A stretch of 64,000 nt of DNA, from assembly GCF_001316285.1 (NCBI RefSeq), contig NZ_BBDO01000010.1:1-64000 (forward strand), in the 5' to 3' direction. Every line of letters starts with the position of its first letter. Position 1 is the first letter of the stretch. The notes beneath the pieces were generated by a model. The model made no database searches, had not been told where the DNA came from, and saw only the letters and a list, made by a program, of their open reading frames with translations. This document shows, in pieces, positions 49,547 through 61,039 of the stretch. The translations under genes and the position numbers were made by a program. The stretch is from Vulcanisaeta sp. JCM 16161. GTDB lineage: Archaea > Thermoproteota > Thermoprotei > Thermoproteales > Thermocladiaceae.

Positions 49547-50342
49547 CCGGCTGAATCACCTTTACCATTAATTGATTAATTGTAACGTTTTTGCCTGGGT
49601 ATATATACGTGATCTTCATGGGCATATAAAGTACATAACCGCTGCTGAGCATTTCGTTGAGGCTACATGCGTACACATAAGTATTACTACTTGGTTTGAT
49701 GGGTATTGTTAAATTAATGATATGATCCCCGGCAGTCACGTAGGTATTAATAATCGTAGACCCAATGTCATTAAACAGGTAATAGCCTGGGTTTGTGTGC
49801 GTGAATAGACTCATATTTGTTACGGAATTTATTATTACGGGAACTACCGTATTAATACCCAGCTCTATCGTAATTACGCAATTACTGTAATTGAACCCAA
49901 TTATGTAAACCCTATTTACCACATGGACGGGCGCAACGTCAAAGAAGGCTATGTAGGCGGGATTACCGTTAAGATAACCCCTAACTAAACCCTTAATACC
50001 AGCATTACTAAGGCCGACCCACTGCGGTGTCAAGGGTAGCTCAACAACTAGGGAGCCGTTCATAAGGGTTATATTACCATATTGCCCTGTTTCAACGACC
50101 TCAACCCAACCACCGGAGGGTCTGAAGGTTAAGTTACCATTATTTACTACGGCTAGCCTTATGATCACGCCATTGGAGGTCACGTTCAGGGACACTACCT
50201 TTATGTATGGAGTGTCGCTTAATACGTAATAGTGAATTAGGCTCATGGCTGATTTAGCCGTGCCCCATATCAGGATTAGGGAGAGGATAAGGGTTAAGAT
50301 GGAGATAAGAATTGTGATTTTAAAGGGGGTGTTTAAAGCCAC
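49539..50342 (-). CDS. Membrane-anchored secreted beta-rich protein
   Basis: 267 residues, intact. One N-terminal anchor (ILISILTLILSLILIWGTA) and an extracellular beta-rich domain with many N-x-S/T sites (VTSNGVIIRLAVVNNGNLTF). It sits between the subunit-like gene at 50355 and the polytopic protein at 48788. Perhaps an anchor or periplasm-like adaptor for the surface filament. Confidence 0.5.
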   Translation of the reverse strand: MALNTPFKITILISILTLILSLILIWGTAKSAMSLIHYYVLSDTPYIKVVSLNVTSNGVIIRLAVVNNGNLTFRPSGGWVEVVETGQYGNITLMNGSLVVELPLTPQWVGLSNAGIKGLVRGYLNGNPAYIAFFDVAPVHVVNRVYIIGFNYSNCVITIELGINTVVPVIINSVTNMSLFTHTNPGYYLFNDIGSTIINTYVTAGDHIINLTIPIKPSSNTYVYACSLNEMLSSGYVLYMPMKITYIYPGKNVTINQLMVKVIQPGG

Positions 50343-50354
50343 AAATTAATCACC

Positions 50355-50993
50355 TCACGGTATAGGTATGGCTGTGCCACTCACCGTGTTATAGCCGAAG
50401 TTCACAGTTATTGACTCGGTGGATGAACTGGTCACTGGTAGGTTCGGTGATACATACAGATGTATGTAATATGTGCCTGAGCCTAGGCTGCATGTGCCTG
50501 TTGAGGCCCCATTAACAGTCCATGTCCAACTACTTGATGTAGTTGAGTATGTTAATACTATCGTGCACGTCGGGTTGTTAGGGCTTGCTTGTGGCGCTAT
50601 GTAGATCGTCATTGAGCTAACGGCTGCTGTGCCCGAACTTGATACGCCGGTTACATATAGGTAACCGGCGGTATTAACCGTTAATTGACCAGCCTCGTAA
50701 TAATAGACAGCGGAGCTATTGGTTATTACCAAGCTGACCGTGAAGCCACTATTTGTTCCTGTAAAGTTTATGAACGGTTCAGCGGCAGTATTTGTTGGTC
50801 CAGCGTTTGGACCTGTTGCGAAGACCAACGGTGAAGTGCTCATTGGTTTTACGTTAACAGTACCTGTATATACGAATATTACGTCAGCCAACGCTATTGT
50901 TGCAACAGCAGCCAGCGCTATTAACGTTAGTATGGCAAGTCTCTTATTCCTTATGTTTAACATTATATTTCTCATATTCAATTTATTTCTCAT
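50355..50993 (-). CDS. Secreted beta-rich surface protein, candidate filament subunit
   Basis: 212 residues. Signal peptide RLAILTLIALAAVATIALA, then mature DVIFVYTGTVNVKPMSTS and a Ser/Thr/Gly beta-rich domain with one Cys pair. It is first in its operon, with GTTTAAAAAC near 51005-51013 upstream; ATG 50975 (MRNIMLNIR) is an alternative leaderless start. The mature N terminus resembles that of 47377. Build resembles TasA/camelysin-type or archaeal bundling-pilus subunits; that is an inference. Confidence 0.55.
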   Translation of the reverse strand: MRNKLNMRNIMLNIRNKRLAILTLIALAAVATIALADVIFVYTGTVNVKPMSTSPLVFATGPNAGPTNTAAEPFINFTGTNSGFTVSLVITNSSAVYYYEAGQLTVNTAGYLYVTGVSSSGTAAVSSMTIYIAPQASPNNPTCTIVLTYSTTSSSWTWTVNGASTGTCSLGSGTYYIHLYVSPNLPVTSSSTESITVNFGYNTVSGTAIPIP

Positions 50994-51138
50994 GCATATT
51001 CAGTTTTTAAACTTTTTTTTCTTTCAATTTAAAGCAGAAGCCTTCATATATTAATTGAGTAGTTATAAATGAGATGAACGATTAATACTTTTGATTATGG
51101 GTTAAAGCTTTAATTAGTGCTATCATTACTCATCATCA

Positions 51139-51613
51139 ATGGTCATTAAGATTAAGCCACCGAAGGGAACGCTTGCCGAAGACATAATTTACCATGCGAA
51201 GGCATTAATCACGGGCTTTAAGGAGGCTGTGGAACCGAATAGACTCACGATACAATACCCGCGCGAGATTAGGTGGGTACCGAGAGGTTTAGGGGTTGGA
51301 TAATGCTGGACATTAGGAAGTGCATAAGCTGTTTCCAATGTGCATGGCTTGCCCGGTCAATGCCATCCAAATGTATAGGGCCCCGAATGGTAAGTTCTAC
51401 CCGGGTATTAGGTATACGGAGTGTATACTGTGCCACTTCTGTGTTGATGCGTGCCCAGTCGGTGCTTTAATACCAACGCCTATTCACGATATTGCCTATG
51501 TTGATTTTGATGAGGTTAAGTTTAAGCCTGAGGATATGTCTAGACCCCCTGAGTATGTTTATGACGAGTCTGAGAGGGTTATTAAGTATGAGATTAGGAT
51601 GGTAAGTTATTGA
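51139..51613 (+). CDS. nuoI: NuoI-like 2[4Fe-4S] ferredoxin subunit, two frameshifts
   Basis: About 158 residues. Cluster motifs are KCISCFQCAMACPVNAIQMY (after repair near 51350) and CILCHFCVDACPVGAL. Between start and first motif is IQYPREIRWVPERFRGWI (repair near 51270). It transfers electrons between clusters in complex I-type dehydrogenases. No other nuo genes lie near. TATA CTTTAATTA at 51108-51116 is 27 nt before ATG 51139. Confidence 0.75.
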
Positions 51614-51720
51614 AGATTGCACTGCCTAAGGATGAAATCAGGAAGAGGATTGAGGAGCTTGATAAGGTCATTGAGCAATCCGGTGGTGCTACCGCCGCGG
51701 CCGAGTCATCATCGACATAA
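51610..51720 (+). CDS. Tiny charged protein downstream of nuoI
   Basis: 36 residues, KIALPKDEIRKRIEELDK then an Ala/Ser tail, starting at TTG 51610 that overlaps the nuoI stop (TTGA). Predicted single helix. It may be translated by coupling to nuoI or be a short ORF of no significance. No family recognised. Confidence 0.35.
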   Translation: MKIALPKDEIRKRIEELDKVIEQSGGATAAAESSST

Positions 51721-51781
51721 TCAGTGCTTTGCCCTGGTCTGGAGAGTAATTGGTTAATACCTGTTTTTACTATGGCTATTG

Positions 51782-52380
51782 ATGAGTATTAAGGTTAGGG
51801 TTGGTATTAGGGTACCCAAGTTCCCCAGCGTCATTAGTGGCGGTATTCGCATACTCAGTGAGTATAACTTTGACTTCGGCGTTCAGCTTGATAGGGCTAA
51901 GCTCCTCAAGCTAATCGCCTTCGGCGTGGCCAGCCTACGGAGCTTATTAGGAGGTTGAACATGCCCAGGGCTAAGGTTTTCAGGTACCTAAACGCCCTCA
52001 TTAGGCATGGTTGGTTGGTTAGGAAGGATGGTGGTTATTACCTGGCGGCCACGATATTCCTAGTCTACAGGGTTAGGGAGCTCGGTGACTACGCGGTTCT
52101 CGAGGTTCTCAACGATAAGGGGGCGATTGTCGATCAGAGGGCTGGGCTTGTAATTATTAATGGTAAGGAGTCACCAAGGGCCTGCCCAAGGTGCCCATTA
52201 CTCCAGGAATGCACCAATAATATTAAAAGTATTAGCAGGTCGTTGGGTATCACCATTAAGTCTGTAACGCCCGCCGACGCATATCTCGAGTTGATTAGTA
52301 CTATAATTAATGAGGGTCTTGTTAAGATTCTTCTGAATGATTACATTGATCTTCACGTTAATAATAACGATTCAACTTAG
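51782..52380 (+). CDS. Winged-helix protein with Cys cluster, frameshifted
   Basis: About 199 residues. The N-terminal 45 residues (SIKVRVGIRVPKFPSVISGG) precede a winged-helix domain (ASPTELIRRLNMPRAKVFRY then LNALIRHGWLVRKDGGYYLA). The break is near 51930 (FGVAS then PTELIRRLN). A CPRCPLLQEC motif (CxxCx5C) near residue 140 may bind metal or an Fe-S cluster. Probably a DNA-binding transcription factor. Located between nuoI and sucD. Confidence 0.55.
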
Positions 52381-52413
52381 TTAATTTTATTTTAGCAATT
52401 TTTAGGTTGTGCT

Positions 52414-53301
52414 TTAACGTATGTATTGTTTGATTAGTTTAACGACTTCGGTGGGTGTCTTGGCGACGGGTACATTAACCTCCTGGAATGCCTTAACCTT
52501 GCTTTCGTAGGAGCCCATGCCCATGCTAACTATGGCCCCTGCATGGCCCATCCTCTTACCTGGTGGTGCTGTCCTACCCGATATGTATGCCACCACGGGT
52601 TTTGTGACCTTCCCAGACCCTATGTACTGGGCGAGCCTCTCCTCCATTGTGCCGCCTATCTCGCCAATGACTACTATGTACTTCGTCTCTGGGTCCTCCT
52701 CGAACATCTTCACGACCTCAAGCATGTCCGTCCCAATTATTGGGTCTCCGCCAATACCCACCACCGTTGACTGTCCAATACCCGCCTGGGTTAGGTGGTA
52801 GGATATTTCGTAGGTCAGCGTTCCACTCCTCGATACGATACCAACGGGCCCAGACTTCGTGTATATGTGGTTTGGCAGTATCCCGACCTTAGACCTCAGT
52901 GGGCTTACAACCCCTGGGCAGTTAGGCCCTATTATGGTCACGCCCCTCCTCTTTGCGTAGTTCACGAATCTTAGGGCATCATGTATTGGTATGTGCTCGG
53001 TGATTATCACGATTAACTTAATACCTGCGTCAATTGCCTCATATACGGAGTCAGCCGCGAATTGGGCTGGTACGAAGATTATTGAGGTGTTTATGTCAGG
53101 GAACTTCCTCAGTGCCTCCTCCACGGTGTCGAAAACAGGCACTCCGTGAACCGTCTGGCCACCCTTACCCGGTGTTACACCTGCGAGTACCTTAGTGCCA
53201 TACTGAAGCATGTACTGCGTGTGCCTTGAGCCCTCCCTACCCGTTATTCCCTGGACCAGGACCTTCGTATTCTCATTTACGAGTATGGCCATGTCCATCA
53301 C
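52414..53301 (-). CDS. sucD: Succinate--CoA ligase, alpha subunit
   Basis: 295 residues, intact. Binds CoA ([17 protein letters not shown]) and holds the phosphohistidine in [26 protein letters not shown] and [15 protein letters not shown] are further hallmarks. With sucC, it interconverts succinyl-CoA and succinate with formation of nucleoside triphosphate. Overlaps the end of sucC by 4 bases. Confidence 0.92.
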   Translation of the reverse strand: MMDMAILVNENTKVLVQGITGREGSRHTQYMLQYGTKVLAGVTPGKGGQTVHGVPVFDTVEEALRKFPDINTSIIFVPAQFAADSVYEAIDAGIKLIVIITEHIPIHDALRFVNYAKRRGVTIIGPNCPGVVSPLRSKVGILPNHIYTKSGPVGIVSRSGTLTYEISYHLTQAGIGQSTVVGIGGDPIIGTDMLEVVKMFEEDPETKYIVVIGEIGGTMEERLAQYIGSGKVTKPVVAYISGRTAPPGKRMGHAGAIVSMGMGSYESKVKAFQEVNVPVAKTPTEVVKLIKQYIR

Positions 53302-54422
53302 CTCGCCAGCGCCTTTGATAATGCATCCATCGCCTCCTCCGCAGTTTCATAGGTTTTAAGCCCTATCTCAGCCAGTATCCTCCTGCCCTCCTCCTCATTA
53401 GTGCCCTTTAACCTAATGAATATTGGCTTGTTCGTCTTAACCTCATTCAGAGCCTCAACAACCCCCCTGGCAACCTCATCACACCTTGTTATTCCGCCAA
53501 ATATGTTTATTAAAACGGCCTTTATCCTATCGTCCGTTAGCAGCATCTTCAATCCCTCCCTAACCGAGTCCTTACTAGCTCCACCACCAACATCGAGGAA
53601 GTCGGCTGGTTCATGGCCGAACTCCTTAACCAGGTCCATCGTTGCCATCGTTAAGCCAGCGCCATTGGCCATAATCCCCACGTAGCCGGTCAACTCCACG
53701 TAATGTAACCCATACTTCCTAGCCTCGAGCTCCTCAGTTGTGTAGTCACTATCCTCAACGCTAATGTCGGGATGCCTATAGAGCGAGTTATCATCAATCA
53801 TCACCTTAACATCCAACGCCACCAACTGACCATCAGTTGTTAATGCCAATGGATTTATCTCCACAAGCTCAGAGTCATACTCTGTGAAAACCCTATACAT
53901 GGCCCTGGCCACCGTCACGAAGTCCTGGGCGGCAGAGCCCTCCAAACCAAGCTTTTGAGCCACTCCCCTAATCATGTAGTCCCTAAGTCCCTCATAATCA
54001 TCAATGTAAAGCCTAACTATCTTCTCAGGGCTTCTTCTGGCAACCTCCTCAATATCGATGCCACCCTCCGTAGACGCAAGCATTAGGTAGCCCCTATTTT
54101 CCCTGTCCAGGGTTATTGATACGTAAAGCTCCTTGGCCACGTTAACCCCCTCCTCAAAAAGCACCTTTCTAATTGGGTAGTCCTGAATAACCTTGCCCAG
54201 GTAATCCCTTGCGGCGTTCTCGGCATCCTTAATTGTATCGACCCTTCTCACCAAGCCCATCTTAGCCCTACCTGCGAAGGGTACCTGGGCCTTAGCGAAT
54301 AATGGGAACTTGAGAGTGTTGAGTATGTCTATGTCGTCAAGGCTCTTTACTATGGCACCCCTGGGTATCTTAACGCCATACTTATTTAGTAATTCCTTAC
54401 CCTTATACTCGAGGAGTCTCAC
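53298..54422 (-). CDS. sucC: Succinate--CoA ligase, beta subunit
   Basis: 374 residues, intact. ATP-grasp subunit: [19 protein letters not shown] at the start, [29 protein letters not shown], and [17 protein letters not shown] for nucleotide and metal binding. Slightly shorter than bacterial SucC (about 388). Cotranscribed with sucD. Belongs to the citric acid cycle, or to acyl-CoA energy conservation in peptide-growing archaea. Confidence 0.92.
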   Translation of the reverse strand: MRLLEYKGKELLNKYGVKIPRGAIVKSLDDIDILNTLKFPLFAKAQVPFAGRAKMGLVRRVDTIKDAENAARDYLGKVIQDYPIRKVLFEEGVNVAKELYVSITLDRENRGYLMLASTEGGIDIEEVARRSPEKIVRLYIDDYEGLRDYMIRGVAQKLGLEGSAAQDFVTVARAMYRVFTEYDSELVEINPLALTTDGQLVALDVKVMIDDNSLYRHPDISVEDSDYTTEELEARKYGLHYVELTGYVGIMANGAGLTMATMDLVKEFGHEPADFLDVGGGASKDSVREGLKMLLTDDRIKAVLINIFGGITRCDEVARGVVEALNEVKTNKPIFIRLKGTNEEEGRRILAEIGLKTYETAEEAMDALSKALAR

Positions 54423-54484
54423 GTTAAACTATGCAAACTAGCCTTAATTTAAGCATTTACATTATTTATAGACGTAACTAGGAA

Positions 54485-54721
54485 TTAAGATTCCCTAACC
54501 AACCTCATGAACCTCATGAATGCCTCATCAACCTCATCCCTCTTCGGTACGGCAATAATTATGGAGATACCAGGCATCGAAAGAGCGGTGCTTCTCGCCT
54601 TATTTAAATCCGTGAATTCAAGGGCATCTTTACCATGTATGACAAATACCTTACCGCCAAACCTGTTGGGGTCCATATACCTAACGACATACCCCTTAAT
54701 TAAGTCCTCAAGTCTCTCCAT
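54485..54721 (-). CDS. Small protein of unknown function
   Basis: 78 residues, intact, alpha/beta with FGGKVFVIHGKDALEFTD. It lies 62 bases upstream of sucC on the same strand. No family recognised; could belong to the same transcript. Confidence 0.5.
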   Translation of the reverse strand: MERLEDLIKGYVVRYMDPNRFGGKVFVIHGKDALEFTDLNKARSTALSMPGISIIIAVPKRDEVDEAFMRFMRLVRES

Positions 54722-54782
54722 GGCTATGCATTAACCATTGCCAGCCTAATTTTTATTTTACCTCAAAACTTCATTAATTTGC

Positions 54783-55250
54783 ATGGACTCAATGAATGAG
54801 TTAATAAAGGAGTTAAGGTTAATGAGATAGTCAATGCATTATTAATGGCGTTTAAAGCGGGTAATAGGGATTACGTATCATCAACAGCCGAACTCCTGCA
54901 TGAGGAATTCACGTACACAGTCTCAGAATCAACAGAATTAACAGGCGATACCCTCAAGCGTGCATCACTCCTTCACGCACTGTACTGCCTAAGCTTGGTC
55001 TTCTTAAGCTGATGAATAATGAAGCCTTGGTCACAAACCCAATTGAGTTATTAAGAGTGGCTGTGAATGATGGGGATTTATCGGGCCTAACGCAGTCGTT
55101 AATTACCGCGTCAGCCCTGCTCATTAGGGTGATGAGTCATGGGTCAGGGACTTCGGCGAATTGATCCAGGAAGTTAACAATGAGTTGCTTAAGAACATGC
55201 TCTCGTCATTTCTCGAAGTGGTTAGGGCCGTTAAGGCTGTAAATCCCTGA
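54783..55250 (+). CDS. Helical protein of unknown function, multiple frameshifts
   Basis: About 155 codons recovered from four frames. NEIVNALLMAFKAGNRDYVS, HEEFTYTVSESTELTGD, then PKLGLLKLMNNEALVTN, LLRVAVNDGDLSGLTQSL and GELIQEVNNELLKNML follow one another, with breaks near 54825, 55000 and 55145. All segments are helical. Coding composition is continuous, so this is a real gene that the lesions hide. Its end overlaps the convergent gene by about 20 bases. Function unknown. Confidence 0.5.
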
Positions 55251-56025
55251 TTAATGTGACCATGTTCTTACCCTCAACCTTAGTAATCCTAACAAGGCCA
55301 AGGCCCTCAAGTCTCCTGATGCTCCTCCACACGGTAGTCCTCGGTATACCCAAGTCCCTGGAAATGTCGATTTCGAAGGCAGAGCCGCCCCTGGACCTCA
55401 AGTACCTCAGTATCGATAATTCATAGTCATTGAGGTTTAGCGATGTTTGAGGCGTGGATTCCTCCTTCGGCGATTTTCCCCGCCTCGCTATCAAGGTATA
55501 TAATGCGAATGCCATAATCACTATTATGATGACGATTATCATTGCAAGATACTCGTAATTAATAATGCGTGGCACTGTTATTGGCGCGTGCTTAGCCGTG
55601 GATGTAGGCATTATTGTGTATAGGAATTCACCGGGCCCCCTCGCCGTTATTATTAACTCATTATTTACCATGCTCATGCTAATTAATGACAGCGTTATGT
55701 TGGCTATGAGTATGTCATTGGGTATTATGATCTCAACGGTGGAGTTACCCACGTTAATGCCGACAAAGTTATTCTCAACGAATACCCTTGGTACATACAT
55801 TATGGATACATTAGCAGTGCCTAGGACAGGTATTATTATTGATGTGCCGTTGATCATGTATGCAGTTGCAGATCCATTGACGAGGACCATGATGTATGAC
55901 TGCGGTTGGACGGGTAATTGAAGGGTCACGAACTCGCCGGTCAACGTGGTATTTAGGCTAACGGTTGATGTACCGTTACTATATAGCGTTATTATCCAGA
56001 TCAGCATTAATGGCGTAATTACCAT
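55231..56025 (-). CDS. Membrane-anchored winged-helix regulator
   Basis: 264 residues, intact. N-terminal anchor or signal (residues 1-15), an extracellular beta-rich domain of about 150 residues, a membrane helix (LAMIIVIIIVIMAFALYTLI), then a cytosolic winged-helix domain (YELSILRYLRSRGGSAFEID then ISRDLGIPRTTVWRSIRRLE) near the C terminus. This one-component design couples outside sensing to DNA binding; similar proteins are common in archaea. Ligand and target unknown. Confidence 0.7.
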   Translation of the reverse strand: MVITPLMLIWIITLYSNGTSTVSLNTTLTGEFVTLQLPVQPQSYIMVLVNGSATAYMINGTSIIIPVLGTANVSIMYVPRVFVENNFVGINVGNSTVEIIIPNDILIANITLSLISMSMVNNELIITARGPGEFLYTIMPTSTAKHAPITVPRIINYEYLAMIIVIIIVIMAFALYTLIARRGKSPKEESTPQTSLNLNDYELSILRYLRSRGGSAFEIDISRDLGIPRTTVWRSIRRLEGLGLVRITKVEGKNMVTLIRDLQP

Positions 56026-56075
56026 GTTTAATTAACGATTTTTGATGATTACGCATCTTATAAAAGTTTCCCTAT

Positions 56076-57391
<1,316 letters not shown>

Positions 57392-57442
57392 TCAGGTCAA
57401 TGCGTTGACTCACTGAAGTATTAAAATTTTAACAAAAGGTTA

Positions 57443-58546
57443 TCAACCGTATAGTAATTTCTCTGTTTGTTTATCGAATATCTTTATCTTACGCGAATTG
57501 AAGTAAACATGCACTGGTTCACCAAGTCCAAAACTCGTTGATGAGACAACCTTTATTTCCGTGCTTTGCAGCTTAACCATTACGTTGAACTTACCACCAG
57601 CGAACTCCGAGATCTCCACAACCCCCTTGCCTACGTATGTCAAGTCATCATTATTAATGACCTCCTTAGATAATATCACGTCCTCAGGCCTTATACCGAG
57701 GATTACACTCTCATTACTCTGTACGCCTATGTTCGGCGGTAACTGAACCTTCACGTCACCTCCATCGAAGTACGTCTCATTGCCCTTACCAACTATTGAG
57801 CCATCAAATAGGTTTATATCGCCTATGAAGTTCGCCACAAATACGTTGGCCGGCCTATCATAAATCTCGTTGGGCAAGCCTATCTGCTGAATAACCCCCC
57901 TTCTAAGCACTGCTATTCTATCGGCCAGCGTCAGTGCGTCGGCTGGGTCGTGGGTCACGAGTATTGTGGTTATCCCAAGCTTCCTCTGGATATCCTTCAC
58001 GAATGCCCTGGCCGTAACCCTAATCCTAGCATCAAGGTTACTGAATGGCTCATCCATGAGGAGCACCTGTGGCTCCTTAACCAATGCCCTCGCAATTGCA
58101 ACCCTCTGTTGTTGGCCACCGGATAGTTGCCTTGGGTACCTATCCAGCGTTTCGGCAATGCCGAGTACCTCGGCTATCTCCCTGACCCTCTTCTCAATCT
58201 CGTTCTTCGGAAGCTTCTTAATCCTGAGTGGGAAGGCTATGTTATCAAAGACCTTCATGTGCGGGTAGAGGGCCCAGTTTTGGAATACCATGCCCACGTT
58301 CCTATCCTTTGGCGGTATGAAGATCCCCTTCTTTGGTGATGCAACGAGTGTATCGCCAATCCAGACCTCACCATCCGTTGGCTCCTCAAGACCAGCCACA
58401 ACCCTGAGAAGTGTTGTTTTTCCATGGCCAGATGGCCCCATCACAACCATGAACTCGCCAGATTTAACCTCAAGCTCCACCTTGTCTAATGCAACTACGC
58501 TCTTTCCAAAGATCTTCGTAACCTCATGCAGGTAAACCCTCACCAT
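57443..58546 (-). CDS. ABC transporter ATP-binding protein, carbohydrate type (MalK/GlcV-like)
   Basis: 367 residues, intact. Walker A GPSGHGKTTLLRVV, signature QLSGGQQQRVAIARAL, Walker B LLMDEPFSNLD, H-loop LVTHDPADAL. A C-terminal TOBE-like region (VILGIRPEDVIL and LGEPVHVYFNSRKIKIFD) is that of CUT1 sugar importers. No permease or binding protein is adjacent, so it may serve several sugar importers. Divergent from the glycosidase at 58702. Confidence 0.88.
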   Translation of the reverse strand: MVRVYLHEVTKIFGKSVVALDKVELEVKSGEFMVVMGPSGHGKTTLLRVVAGLEEPTDGEVWIGDTLVASPKKGIFIPPKDRNVGMVFQNWALYPHMKVFDNIAFPLRIKKLPKNEIEKRVREIAEVLGIAETLDRYPRQLSGGQQQRVAIARALVKEPQVLLMDEPFSNLDARIRVTARAFVKDIQRKLGITTILVTHDPADALTLADRIAVLRRGVIQQIGLPNEIYDRPANVFVANFIGDINLFDGSIVGKGNETYFDGGDVKVQLPPNIGVQSNESVILGIRPEDVILSKEVINNDDLTYVGKGVVEISEFAGGKFNVMVKLQSTEIKVVSSTSFGLGEPVHVYFNSRKIKIFDKQTEKLLYG

Positions 58547-58701
58547 GCCCCTACAACACTACTAGCTATTTGAACAAAAATAAACTTTTCCAATAAGACC
58601 GGGTATAACAAGTATTAACTTCAGTAATGGGTTAACTCACCACGACATACCGCATAGGGAATCTATTAAAACGCCTTAAAATGAGTACGTACTGAGTTAG
58701 G

Positions 58702-60980
58702 ATGAGCAACGTCAGTAAGCGATTAGAATATGCAGCAAGGATGTGGGGTAGGGATGTGGATAAGTTCGTTGAGTCGGCCATAAATGGATTCGGAAGTTCA
58801 ATGTTCATAATGGGCCTATATTACAGGAAGCCCCATTGGGCCTGGCCAAGGTGGCTAAGGCAACAGTTGGAACCCATGGGTAGGGGTTTTGAACCTGCCC
58901 AGTTGATGCCGTTTAGAAATATTCATTTCAAGGATTGGGGGATGATCGGCACTGTACAGGGCATTAATGAGGCCGTAATAGATCCCGCGATGCTCTTCGT
59001 AACGCGGAGGAACGCCGCGTTTGAGGTGTGGATTTACGATGGTTCGAGATTATATACTCCGGGGCTTCATGGTTCATTTAGGCAATACCTCGAGAAACCT
59101 GGTTACCCAGTGATAATTAATGAGTGGGACCTGGGTATTGCGAGGATCATTGCCAGGTCAACCGTTGCCAATAAATCGGGGGTTGACGTGTTAATTACGG
59201 ACCTTAGGCTTACTGGATTGCCAGGTAATTACATTGTTTACCTCGTTACTAGGCCGTACAACGTAGATCATATGGTTGAGGTTAGGAGTGCGGGCATTGA
59301 GGGTGATGGCTGGTTCATAACGGTGGAGGGGGAGTTGGTGCTGACTGCTGATAGGGAACCGGCACAGTTTGGTTCATACGACGTGAATAGGGATGCAAGT
59401 GAGGACGCAGCCCTTGGCAGGCTTAACGGCGAGCTTTACGTTAATGACGAGTTAGGATGGGCTCACGCAGCCCTTGGCTTTAATGCCGTTATTGATGCAA
59501 ATAGTGAGTGGAGGCTCAGGATTAAGGCGCCAATGGACCCGCTCAGGAATACCCCGCATAATAGGCCTTGGTCAAGGCGGTCGGTGATTATGACGTGGTT
59601 GCGGAATTACGTAATTGGGACTCAATAAATGAAAGATCGTTCTCAGCGTCAATAGGCAATAGCGCCATTGGTGACATCCTCCGTCAATCAATCGCAAACC
59701 TGGTAATGCTTTGGGATGGGGGTAAAATAACGCCGGGCCCATTGATATATCACCTCTTCTGGATAAGGGATGGCTCGTACATGGCCACGGCTCTCACAAT
59801 GTCGAACTTAACGGACATGGGCAGGGCAGTTGTTGAGGAACTGCTCAGGAGGGTTGACGCAAGTGGTTATTTCAAGGCCGTGGATTTCGAGGTGAGGGAG
59901 TATGATGCCAATGGGCAGGTCTTATGGGCTGTGAGTAAGTATGTGCAGTTAACGAGGGATTACGATGCGTTGAGGAGGTGGTACCAATGATTAGGCGTGG
60001 GGTTGAGTGGTTAGAGACGAATAGGGAGGTGACTGGCGATGAGTCAATAAGGGGTTTATTACCACCGTCCTGGTCTGCCGAGGATACGGGGCCCATGGAC
60101 CACCACTACTGGGACGATATGTGGCCATAGCCGGGTTGAGGGAACTGGGCAGGGTGCTTAGGGATATGGGTCATGAGGATTATGAATGGGTTGAGAAGCT
60201 ATATGGGGAGTTCGTGGATGCCCTGGTTAACTCGGTAAATGTTGTTAGGGCGAGACTCGGCGTTGAGTACATGGTGCCTGCGCCGGAGAGGGTCGCTGAT
60301 TCGGCAATGACTAGGGTCATAGCGGTTGTGTGGCCTACAATGGCGTTACCACTCGATAATCCATTGGTCAGGAGAACGCTCGAGGCCACTGAGGAGTTGT
60401 ATGGATTGAACGGTGGAATAATGAACACCCACCAGTGGGGTACCTACGGTAGTTACTTAACGATGAATCTGGCGCATTCCTGGGCTATACTTGGTGATAG
60501 GGAGCGGGTGGGTAGGTACTTAACGTGGATTGTTAATCACGCATCGCCAACCTACGGCTGGGCCGAGGGAATATCAATAATAACCGAGGGGGGTGGGCAG
60601 GGTGATGCACCGCATGGTTGGGCTGCGGCGGACTTCATAATGCTCATTAGGGACTTAATAATAAATGACTTGTTCGAAGCACCAATACTGATTAGGGGCA
60701 CGCCGGTGGATCTACTGAGGCGTGGGATTACAGCGAGTAATATACTGACGGTACATGGCTTGTAAATAACGTAAAGGCAGTAATGAGTGGTAAGGAGCTT
60801 ATGATTAATTATGAAGGTCCAAGTAGGCCCATTGGGGATGGGCAATATGAAGTACTAATCGACTCACCAATAATCCCCAGGGAAATTCAATGCGATGGCT
60901 GCAAGTACGAAGTAATGCCAAGTAGTGTTATTAGGGTTGTGCACAGTGGTAAGTTCGTCATTAAGGTATTAGGCCCGTAA
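58702..60980 (+). CDS. Glucoamylase-like (GH15-type) glycosidase, four frameshifts
   Basis: About 760 residues. The N-terminal domain is beta-rich ([19 protein letters not shown]) and the second half an (alpha/alpha)6 barrel: [84 protein letters not shown]. Breaks near 59575, 59988, 60126 and 60763 are each fixed by one base (for example WYPMIRRGV and WLVNNVKAV). The WIRDGS motif and the C-terminal Glu (GWAEG) suit GH15-like glucoamylases or trehalases. Cytosolic; no signal peptide. Neighbours a sugar ABC ATPase. Confidence 0.7.
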
Positions 60981-61039
60981 TAAGTATTTCCGCCTATTTC
61001 TTCGAAGAAACCTTTATTAAATTAGCTGTTGATGTCTTG

